DNA of 64,000 nucleotides, taken from NCBI RefSeq assembly GCF_001913705.1, contig NZ_MKQD01000045.1:58110-122109 (forward strand). The letters run 5' to 3'. A model generated the notes under the pieces. It saw nothing but the letters and a program-made list of their open reading frames with translations. It ran no database searches and had not been told where the DNA came from. The position numbers and the translations under genes were made by a program. This stretch comes from Thalassotalea sp. PP2-459. GTDB taxonomy: Bacteria > Pseudomonadota > Gammaproteobacteria > Enterobacterales > Alteromonadaceae. Shown here one piece after another: positions 58,011 to 64,000 of the stretch. The first letter of the stretch is position 1; the number at the start of each line of letters is the position of its first letter.

Positions 58011-59741
58011 ATGAAAATAACAAGTATCTCTCGCAAATTGCTTACTAGAGTTTTGTCTTTTTATTTTGTCTTAACCTTTCTAGTCACATGTGTGCAAATT
58101 GGCGCCGAATATATCAATACCAAAAAGCATATTAATGATGAATTACAAACCTTAGAAAAAACGTTCTCAAGTAGTTTAACTAGAGCAGTATGGGAACTTA
58201 ATACACAACAAGCCATTGATATTGCAGAAGGCCTTGTGGCTATTCCAATGATAAAAGGTATAAAAGTTACCGATGAAAACAATCAAGTAATTACGCAGCT
58301 TGGTGCCAACGCATCACTTTCCGATACACAAATAAGAAAAGCTGACTATTTAAATATTAACGCCTTTTCTGACAGCTTGTTTGGCCACTCATTTCCCTTA
58401 ATTTTTGAGTTTTCAGGCCGTACCACTAAAGTTGGTTCAGTAACTTTACTTTCAAGTAACCAAGTTATCTTTAATCGGATAGAAGTGGGTATTTACTTTC
58501 TTATTGGTAATGCAATGGTGAAAACAGCGGCATTAATGTTATTGTTTTCCTTTGCCTTTTCTCAATTGTTAACGAACCCTCTCAACGAACTTACCGAGCA
58601 AATTAACCAGTTTGATATGGACGACCCAGAAGCGTCGAAAATCCACATGGTTAATTATGAACAAAATGAATTAAGTGTCTTACAAAACGCCTACAATAAT
58701 TTGTTATCTGAACTAGCAAAGTATAAAGAGGAACTTGCCCAGGCACAGAACGAGATAATTGCTTCAAACCGAAAACTCGACGAGCAAAATTTAATGTTAG
58801 AGCAAGAAGTAGCTCGCAAGACATCTTCATTAAGTACCACTATGTTAAAAATGGAACGCCAACAGCGTGAATTACTTACTCAACAAAGCCAATTAAAAGA
58901 AGAAAATAAACGTCGAAGCATCACTGAAAAAACCCTCATTGATACTAACAAAGAACTCAAAAGCTCTATCAATGAATTAAATAAAGCACAAGGCCGTTTG
59001 CTTGAATCAGAGAAAATGGCAGTATTAGGTGCTTTATCAGCAGAAGTATCTCACGAGATAAACACACCTATTGGCGTAAGTATTACTTCTGTCAGTTACC
59101 TTGCCGACCTTCTCACCGAGTTAAACAACGGCATTGAAGAACAAAAGCTAAGCAAACGTAGCCTTGAAGACTTTACTCAAAATGCCGGTCAAAGCGTTTC
59201 ATTATTAATAAACAATCTCAATAGAGCTTCTGAATTAATTTCCAGCTACAAACAAGTCGCAGTAGATCAAACCAGTGATAAGATCAGACAAATAAATGTA
59301 GCAAAATATCTTGATGAAATTATTCAATCACTGCACCCTAAACTCAAGAAAACCAACCATAGAATAAAAGTAAATTGCCCTGAAAACTTAGACGTATATT
59401 GCCATGCAGGCGCAATATCACAGATTTTCACTAACTTAATCATCAACTCAATTATTCATGGATTTGATGGTATCAATCGAGGAGAAATTAACATAGATGT
59501 TCATATGAACAACAAAGATGTAGAAATTATTTACCAAGACAATGGTGTTGGTGTACCCGAAACCCAATTACCCTTGCTATTCGACCCTTTTTTCACCACA
59601 AAAGCAGGAAAAGGTGGCACTGGATTAGGTACTCATATTGTGCATAACCTTGTCACAGACACCCTCAACGGTACCATTCACGCTGAATCACAAAAAGGCC
59701 ATGGATTAACCTTCACCATTAATTTTACTGATATGCAGTGA
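58011..59741 (+). CDS. Membrane sensor histidine kinase
   Basis: A 576-residue kinase. Two membrane segments (about 15-32 and 157-180) bracket a periplasmic sensor region, then a HAMP-like stretch and a long coiled coil (about 230-335). The H-box is ALSAEVSHEINTPIGVSITS near residue 350 and the ATPase motifs are DNGVGVPET and GGTGLGTHIVHNLV. No response regulator is next to it, so its partner is encoded elsewhere. The signal is unknown. Confidence 0.92.
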   Translation: MKITSISRKLLTRVLSFYFVLTFLVTCVQIGAEYINTKKHINDELQTLEKTFSSSLTRAVWELNTQQAIDIAEGLVAIPMIKGIKVTDENNQVITQLGANASLSDTQIRKADYLNINAFSDSLFGHSFPLIFEFSGRTTKVGSVTLLSSNQVIFNRIEVGIYFLIGNAMVKTAALMLLFSFAFSQLLTNPLNELTEQINQFDMDDPEASKIHMVNYEQNELSVLQNAYNNLLSELAKYKEELAQAQNEIIASNRKLDEQNLMLEQEVARKTSSLSTTMLKMERQQRELLTQQSQLKEENKRRSITEKTLIDTNKELKSSINELNKAQGRLLESEKMAVLGALSAEVSHEINTPIGVSITSVSYLADLLTELNNGIEEQKLSKRSLEDFTQNAGQSVSLLINNLNRASELISSYKQVAVDQTSDKIRQINVAKYLDEIIQSLHPKLKKTNHRIKVNCPENLDVYCHAGAISQIFTNLIINSIIHGFDGINRGEINIDVHMNNKDVEIIYQDNGVGVPETQLPLLFDPFFTTKAGKGGTGLGTHIVHNLVTDTLNGTIHAESQKGHGLTFTINFTDMQ

Positions 59742-59871
59742 TCCCTTCTTTTGCTATTTGTAGTTCAATAACTTTTCAAACATAAACTAATGATTAATTA
59801 ATCATGTTAATTGGTATAAGATAACGCCCTTTCAAAAATAAAAGGCGAATTATCGCCCACGAGAGTTTTCA

Positions 59872-60792
59872 ATGTGGTTTAAAAATTTATACTTTTTCGC
59901 TTTTACGCGTCCTTTCGAGTGGTCAGAGCAAGACTTGATCAAACATCTAAATGAACATTTATTTACTCCTTGTGCATCAACTGAAATGTCACACTTTGGC
60001 TGGGTTAACGCCTTAGGAAAACATGGTGACTCAGTAGTGCATTCGGTCAATGGCAATCACCTATTGTGTGCACGTAAAGAGGAAAAGATTTTACCTGCCC
60101 CGGTGATCAAAGAAATGTTAGAAGAGAAAATGGCCTTGCTAGAAAACGAGCACGGTCGCAGTGCAACAAAAAAAGAAAAAGAACAATTTAAAGAAGACAT
60201 CATTTTTGAATTACTACCAAGAGCCTTTTCCCGTGTTACAGACACTCACGGCTATGTCAATGCAGAGCACAATATCATTGTAATCAATTCAAGTAGTCGC
60301 GCTAAAGCGGAAGACTTTTTAGCGTTACTTCGTAAAGTGTTAGGCACTTTACCTGTCACCAGCGTATCTCCTGAAAAAGCGCCGGATGAGTTAATGACAG
60401 ATTGGTTAACTGAAAACAATCTTGGAGAGTCATTTGAATTAGGGACAGAAGCAGAACTACACGGGTTAGGTGATGATGGAGCGATAGTGCGTGTTAAAAA
60501 CCAAGATTTAACAAGCGATGAAATGAAAAGCCATTTAGATGCCGAAAAGTTTGCTGTTAAATTAGAGCTTGTTTGGGATGACGCTTTATCTTGTATCCTC
60601 TGTGATGATTTCGCTATAAAGCGTTTAAAATTCTTTGATGTGTTACATGAACAAAATGAAGATATCGACAAAGATGACGTAGTAGCACGCCTTGATGCAG
60701 ATTTTGCATTAATGGCCGGAGAAATTAACCGTTTTATTGGCGATTTACTGCATGAATTTAATTGTAAAACAACAGATTACCTAGAGAGTTAA
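59872..60792 (+). CDS. rdgC: Recombination-associated protein RdgC
   Basis: RdgC is a ring-shaped DNA-binding protein that limits RecA activity and is linked to replication restart. The 306 residues start MWFKNLYFFAFTRPFEWS and include FGWVNALGKHGDSVVHSVNG, ELLPRAFSRVTDTHGYVN and LTSDEMKSHLDAEKF, all typical. It stands alone, convergent with the HDOD gene. Confidence 0.97.
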   Translation: MWFKNLYFFAFTRPFEWSEQDLIKHLNEHLFTPCASTEMSHFGWVNALGKHGDSVVHSVNGNHLLCARKEEKILPAPVIKEMLEEKMALLENEHGRSATKKEKEQFKEDIIFELLPRAFSRVTDTHGYVNAEHNIIVINSSSRAKAEDFLALLRKVLGTLPVTSVSPEKAPDELMTDWLTENNLGESFELGTEAELHGLGDDGAIVRVKNQDLTSDEMKSHLDAEKFAVKLELVWDDALSCILCDDFAIKRLKFFDVLHEQNEDIDKDDVVARLDADFALMAGEINRFIGDLLHEFNCKTTDYLES

Positions 60793-60802
60793 TTTGTTAA
60801 TT

Positions 60803-60845
60803 AATGTTTAGTTAAAAAGGCGAAAATCGTCTTTTTAACTAAACA
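60803..60845. terminator. Bidirectional terminator overlapping the HDOD stop codon
   Basis: A 20-bp inverted repeat with one wobble (ATGTTTAGTTAAAAAGGCGA and its mate) around a 3-nt loop. Its right arm covers the last codons and stop of the HDOD gene, and it lies 10 nt past the rdgC stop. Confidence 0.85.
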
Positions 60846-61677
60846 TATTCTTAACATCCTGATACATGTCTTTAAACTCATCTGACGACATAAAATCAAT
60901 ATCAGGTAATATTCCTTTGGCAACATAACTTTTTAATAATACCTCTTGTGTCGATTCATTTTTGAAAATGCCATTATAAATTGCGCCTGCACGGATAAAA
61001 TCTAAATAATGTACTTCTGCGGGTAATACCGTTAAATCACTCCAATTGAGTACAATATCGGTAAATTCTTGTGATAACCCCCACGCAATGGTTATTTCAG
61101 CACCTATTTTATTTGAAAGCTTAATAATTGCTTGTTGCAAAAATGTTGGATTGGCGAACACATCAGGGTGATTCTCAGCTTCCGTTAATATGGGTAGCAC
61201 ACCAATGCTATGAATAAGCGCAGCTAAGGTAAGAGTGTCTAATGTCAAAGGGCTGTGCTTATGATCGCGTTGATAAAATGTCATCAAAACCATAGCAACT
61301 GATGCGACCTCGATCGTTTTAGCCCACGATTTTTTCAAGTATAAAGAAACAATTTCATTTTCAGAAACAAACACCTGCTCTAACGCCATAGCTGTTGCAA
61401 CACTTTTTATTTGTCTCAAACCAATACGAGTGACAGCTTGATTGACGGTCTCGACTTTTACCCCTCGACCTAATATGGCACTGTTTGCGACTTTCAACAT
61501 GCCCATTGACAGAGCAGGATCGTGTGCAATTATATCGCTCATATCTCCTAGGTTAATTTGCGGATCATCTGCCGCTTCTCTTACCCTTAATGCAACTTCT
61601 GGCAGCGTCGGTAGTACAAGTGATTTTTGTTTAATTTTTTCAACAAGGATGGTGTACAACGCATTCTCTGTTCCCAT
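60835..61677 (-). CDS. HDOD domain protein
   Basis: A 280-residue protein consisting of an HDOD domain (LVLPTLPEVALRVREAADDP, IIAHDPALSMGMLKVANSAI, VNQAVTRIGLRQIKSVATAM, LAALIHSIGVLPIL). HDOD proteins are HD-like, usually without catalytic residues, and act in signalling. No output or GGDEF domain is attached. The target is unknown. Confidence 0.9.
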   Translation of the reverse strand: MGTENALYTILVEKIKQKSLVLPTLPEVALRVREAADDPQINLGDMSDIIAHDPALSMGMLKVANSAILGRGVKVETVNQAVTRIGLRQIKSVATAMALEQVFVSENEIVSLYLKKSWAKTIEVASVAMVLMTFYQRDHKHSPLTLDTLTLAALIHSIGVLPILTEAENHPDVFANPTFLQQAIIKLSNKIGAEITIAWGLSQEFTDIVLNWSDLTVLPAEVHYLDFIRAGAIYNGIFKNESTQEVLLKSYVAKGILPDIDFMSSDEFKDMYQDVKNMFS

Positions 61678-62232
61678 TTGTTACGCCCTATAAATAATTG
61701 TTAATCCATTTAAAAATAGCACACTATTTTAATGCGTGTAGTGCTTTCATCAACGTTTATCGATATTTATTTAATGAGCATTAGTTAAACTTGTCGCTTT
61801 GAATACAAATCAGTTAGAAACGCTTGTAGCAGGCAAAAGTTATCGTAATTTATTATATAATATTCATTGCACAGGGGGTTCGCCACCTTTATCATTAAGA
61901 ATTCAGCTTATTCTCACACGCACGATGAAGACCTGTTCCCAATAATTTTTAATAATCTCCCATTTAAACAATTAGAGTGATAAGCTTGCATTAGTGATGA
62001 TTAAAAAGATCTTTCCAAGACTTTCTTTATCGCGACAAAGTAGAATAATAGAAACATCACTAAACCAAAAATTTAGTTGCATAGTGCAAAACCTAATCCA
62101 TCACTTTTCGACCCTTCACTTGTAGCAAATTAAAATTCCTCAGTGATCGCCAACAATAAAGTTTTGGTGAAACCAGCTTGAAATGTTCAAAGCTTTAAGT
62201 CTTTGCTTAGTAAAAAATGCTAGTTTAAAAGG
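61678..62232. other. Gene-poor region
   Basis: 555 nt without an open frame that I trust. The left part must hold the HDOD promoter. AT-rich short hairpins occur but no tRNA, CRISPR or clear repeat was found. It marks the change from core genes to the accessory stretch with small genes. Confidence 0.5.
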
Positions 62233-62421
62233 TTATTTTGACAACTTAAACCACTTTAAAAAGTTTACATTCAGCGCATAAAGTATGAGGTAAATACCTA
62301 TGGCAATGGCTCCAATGTGACTAAAAGTATAACCTTGCTCCACATTAAAAAAGTTAAGGCCAATGCTCTCTGAATATATAAAAAAGACACCCCAAAAAAA
62401 ACTTGGTAACCTGAAAATCAT
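62233..62421 (-). CDS. Small two-helix membrane protein
   Basis: A 62-residue hydrophobic protein starting MIFRLPSFFWGVFFIYSES, with a second helix at about 35-52 (IGAIAIGIYLILYALNV) and a Lys-rich end (WFKLSK). GGGG 7 nt before the ATG is a good ribosome binding site. It begins 43 nt after the ISGG-containing open frame. Size, topology and place resemble a bacteriocin immunity protein, but no family is recognised. Confidence 0.5.
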   Translation of the reverse strand: MIFRLPSFFWGVFFIYSESIGLNFFNVEQGYTFSHIGAIAIGIYLILYALNVNFLKWFKLSK

Positions 62422-62464
62422 GATATTACCCCGTTATAGCTCTACAGTAGGCATTTGCCCCCAT

Positions 62465-62794
62465 TTAAAACCCCATAGAAAAGAAGCCAATAAAACCATT
62501 TGTTCGCAAAAAACCTTTAAAGCGCTCGCAGTTTTGATCTGTTTCAAACTGTTTTTGGGCTCCATATAAATTCCGGGAGCCTTTTTGAATCAGCATTTCC
62601 TTTATAGTTGGGCCTAATCTTTCTAATGCAAGCGCGGTATATGAAAGAGGGCTTAGATCACTTGCTAATTTATATGCTTTTCCATAATCTTTCTCAATGC
62701 AAGCTTGAAATGCCTTTTCTTTTTTTGCTCTATCGGATATTCCACTGGAAGAACTGCCGCCGCTAATTATACTTAACCTGTAGATTGAAAAAGT
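62465..62794 (-). pseudogene. Open frame with ISGG motif lacking a start codon
   Basis: A 109-codon open frame with coding look but no ATG, GTG or TTG near its beginning; the frame is closed upstream by TAA at 62797-62795. It reads TFSIYRLSIISGGSSSSG, then a charged, soluble part (DRAKKEKAFQACIEKDYGKA, ALERLGPTIKEMLIQKGSRN) and ends FIGFFSMGF, with two Cys. The RLSIISGG block looks like the end of a double-glycine leader whose first half is lost. ATA or ATT start codons behind CAGG are possible but rare. I treat it as a probable remnant. Confidence 0.4.
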
Positions 62795-62893
62795 TTAGAT
62801 GAAGAATAATCATATGAAATTTTTTATTATTATAGGCACATTGAAACATTAATGATATTGACGGGCTTCTTAGGAAACGCAGTAGCATAATTT

Positions 62894-63142
62894 CTAGTAA
62901 AAGAAACTTGAGAGTAAGAGTAAAGTAATGATTAACACAATAAAGAAAAAACAAACTCCAATTATGTTGTTCCCTTCTTGTTTTTGTTGGTGTTGCTCTT
63001 TAAATGCAGCTAACTGATCATCATTAAAAGCTGAGCAGTGGTTGCATTGTTTTAATGACTTTGCATAGTACAGCCCACACCTCTTGCAGCGCTTTTGTTT
63101 TAAAACCCTTAGTCTCCATGCAAAACTCATTTCTATTGACAT
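62894..63142 (-). CDS. Zinc-ribbon protein with C-terminal membrane helix
   Basis: An 82-residue protein with two CxxC pairs 11 residues apart (CKRCGLYYAKSLKQCNHC at about residues 19-36), a charged linker (AAFKEQHQQKQEGNN) and one C-terminal membrane helix (IIGVCFFFIVLIITLLLLSS). The four Cys suggest a rubredoxin-like zinc ribbon in the cytosol. AAAGG lies 7 nt before the ATG. It is on the strand of the bacteriocin genes, 78 nt after the putative immunity gene, from which a GC-rich hairpin (63173-63202) separates it. Confidence 0.65.
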   Translation of the reverse strand: MSIEMSFAWRLRVLKQKRCKRCGLYYAKSLKQCNHCSAFNDDQLAAFKEQHQQKQEGNNIIGVCFFFIVLIITLLLLSSFFY

Positions 63143-63220
63143 TATAAAGCCTTTGTATTTAATTTACTCATGGCCCCGAAAACTTATTTAGTTTGACGGG
63201 GCTATGTTGTAAAGCGACTA

Positions 63221-63400
63221 CTATTTCTTGTTGAGTCGCCTATATAACTCTAGTACAACCGCTGTTATTAAAAAGTAAGAGATAAATTCTAATATCCCAC
63301 TTTTAAATCCTACGTATTTATCATACAAAGCGTATGATATTACCAATATAAATAATAGTAATAATATTTTTACGATAGTTACTAGAGTAATATTTTTCAT
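63221..63400 (-). CDS. Putative bacteriocin immunity protein, two membrane helices
   Basis: A 59-codon frame whose ATG at 63400 directly follows the TAA of the double-glycine peptide gene (TAAATG, no gap). The product begins MKNITLVTIVKILLLLFIL, has a short polar loop (YDKYVGFKSG) and a second helix (EFISYFLITAVVLELY), and ends with a basic RRLNKK. A small membrane protein coupled to a class II-type bacteriocin is usually its immunity protein. No family is recognised; the role is inferred from place and topology. Confidence 0.65.
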   Translation of the reverse strand: MKNITLVTIVKILLLLFILVISYALYDKYVGFKSGILEFISYFLITAVVLELYRRLNKK

Positions 63401-63577
63401 TTAAAACCACATAATTTTTAAAGCGTATGCAGCAGCTCCTAGCGCAGCCCCACCAAGACCAAAGCGAGCACCAGAAGAGACTGCACCAACAAACCCTTCC
63501 ATTGTTGCTTCGCCCCAACAATATTTAGCACAACCACCATCTACTTGTTCAATTTCATTTACGTTTAATTCTCGCAT
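63401..63577 (-). CDS. Double-glycine-leader bacteriocin/microcin-like peptide precursor
   Basis: A 58-residue precursor from ATG 63577, with GGAG 9 nt ahead. The leader MRELNVNEIEQVDGG is the classic double-glycine signal cut by C39-peptidase ABC exporters, with the E-L-x-x-x-E-I/L-x-x-V-x-G-G pattern. The mature 43 residues begin CAKYCWGEATMEGF and continue with Gly/Ala-rich, GxxxG-type sequence (GARFGLGGAALGAAAYALK), ending IMWF. Two Cys at mature positions 1 and 5 may form a small loop. A longer frame up to 63646 exists but starts before the leader. No exporter is seen in the window. Confidence 0.85.
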   Translation of the reverse strand: MRELNVNEIEQVDGGCAKYCWGEATMEGFVGAVSSGARFGLGGAALGAAAYALKIMWF

Positions 63578-63581
63578 AATA

Positions 63582-63764
63582 TTACGCTCCATGAATCCAG
63601 CATTGTCTAATAAATAACACTGGTTTGTTAATTCGCTCAACCTCACTATGAATACGAGCGATTAATAAGGCAGACTTTACTTTCTTACGCGAACGTTCAC
63701 TAAAGGCAGCCGCTTTTATTTCCTGAAAAACATTTAATATGAAATCTGACAGAAAAATCTTCAT
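63582..63764 (-). CDS. Small basic protein upstream of the bacteriocin gene
   Basis: A 60-codon frame ending 4 nt before the bacteriocin ATG, so that the GGAG of the bacteriocin lies within its last codons. The product (start MKIFLSDFILNVFQEIKAAA, then SERSRKKVKSALLIARIHSE) is helical and basic. Its own ribosome binding site is poor. The close coupling argues that it is translated, but the function and family are unknown. Confidence 0.45.
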   Translation of the reverse strand: MKIFLSDFILNVFQEIKAAAFSERSRKKVKSALLIARIHSEVERINKPVLFIRQCWIHGA

Positions 63765-63906
63765 ACACTTGATTGCAATACTGGTTTCTCATCATCAGAA
63801 ATCAGTACGGTAATCCATATTCAGAAGATAGAGTCAAAGGTAGAATGGACAACTAAAGGTGGCAATTTAAAAACATTGTAAAAAGCTTGTATAAATGTTG
63901 GCTAGG

Positions 63907-64000
63907 TGTCCACTTCCCTTAAACTGAGACAGACATAATTAGAGTTTTCTGTAATGATTAATGCAGGAGACGACTATGAAAAAATCACGCTATACAGAAT
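63907..64000 (+). mobile_element. IS3-family insertion sequence, left end
   Basis: From TGTCCACTTCCC at about 63907 the sequence reads as the leading end of an insertion element, reaching the transposase start at 63976 after a 69-nt untranslated part. The element runs out of the window. The terminus is a proposal from the TG start and the distance; the right end would be needed to confirm it. Confidence 0.6.
63976..64000 (+). CDS. IS3-family transposase OrfA, N-terminus only
   Basis: Only eight codons are in the window: M-K-K-S-R-Y-T-E, behind a strong CAGGAGA. This is the usual start of IS3-group OrfA helix-turn-helix proteins (KKSR-x-T/S-E-E-Q-I). The rest lies to the right. Confidence 0.75.

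Noticed and set aside
61678..62232. Possible tRNA or attC-like structure around GGGGGTTCGCCACC
   Set aside because: No cloverleaf arms or recombination core sites could be built around it.
62763..62954. 63-residue minus-strand open frame between the zinc-ribbon gene and the ISGG frame
   Set aside because: It overlaps the end of the zinc-ribbon gene in another frame, has no good ribosome binding site and no coherent composition.
63321..63521. 66-residue minus-strand open frame
   Set aside because: It overlaps both the GG-leader peptide and the immunity gene in another frame; its Cys/Trp-rich look comes from reading the Gly/Ala codons out of frame.
1..64000. CRISPR arrays, rRNA or tRNA genes, prophage
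   Set aside because: No regularly spaced repeats, no rRNA-like stretches, no convincing tRNA folds and no phage structural genes were found.

Overview
The window looks like chromosome from a marine gammaproteobacterium of the Alteromonadales, most like Colwellia or Thalassotalea (Colwelliaceae). The evidence is low GC, the hisS-ispG-rodZ-pilW-rlmN-ndk gene order, the long (533-residue) isocitrate lyase with malate synthase G, Vibrio-like PstC/PstA proteins with large extra-membrane domains, and several c-di-GMP genes. The genus is an inference; no rRNA, tRNA or CRISPR array was seen.

Layout. 1-7900: housekeeping genes on the minus strand (start of hisS, ispG, rodZ, a pilW with a LysM tail, rlmN, ndk, maeA, iscX) plus an unlisted 45-residue CxxC membrane peptide just upstream of iscX. 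8182-14210: DUF2164, NnrS, a D-2-hydroxyacid dehydrogenase, an amine-oxidase-like flavoprotein, a GNAT acetyltransferase and a class V aminotransferase. 14470-19380: the thr operon with a Thr/Ile-rich leader peptide and attenuator. 19495-21421: a response regulator, a CheC-like phosphatase and a PAS-GGDEF cyclase with overlapping genes. 21808-23963: a tiny membrane peptide, a YgjP-like metallopeptidase, SOS-type yebG with a LexA box, and a DUF3718 gene interrupted by a stop codon in its signal peptide. 24046-30531: glyoxylate shunt genes aceA and glcB flanking a LysR-lrgA-lrgB operon. 30701-35340: a small secreted protein, a serine hydrolase, an ECF sigma / membrane anti-sigma-like / coiled-coil operon, and a parvulin.

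35404-57710 is dominated by phosphate genes: pit with its DUF47 partner, pstC-pstA-pstB-phoU, ppk-ppx, pstS, phoB-phoR and a porin. Clear 7-4-7 Pho boxes precede pstC, pstS, phoB and the porin, and a weaker one precedes ppk; each lies exactly 10 nt from a plausible -10 hexamer, so uptake, storage and outer-membrane entry of phosphate appear to be one PhoB regulon. Interspersed are a CBS protein, SelO, a membrane GGDEF protein, EttA, a PilZ protein and a GcvR-like ACT protein. A sensor kinase, RdgC and an HDOD protein follow.

61678-64000 is different: gene-poor, with short minus-strand genes. It holds a double-glycine-leader peptide (leader MRELNVNEIEQVDGG, 43-residue Gly/Ala-rich mature part) whose stop codon abuts the start of a 59-residue two-helix membrane protein, a good toxin-immunity arrangement. 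Further along lie a zinc-ribbon membrane protein, a start-less open frame with an ISGG motif, and another small membrane protein. An IS3-family element begins at about 63907. This is the most likely place for an undescribed system.
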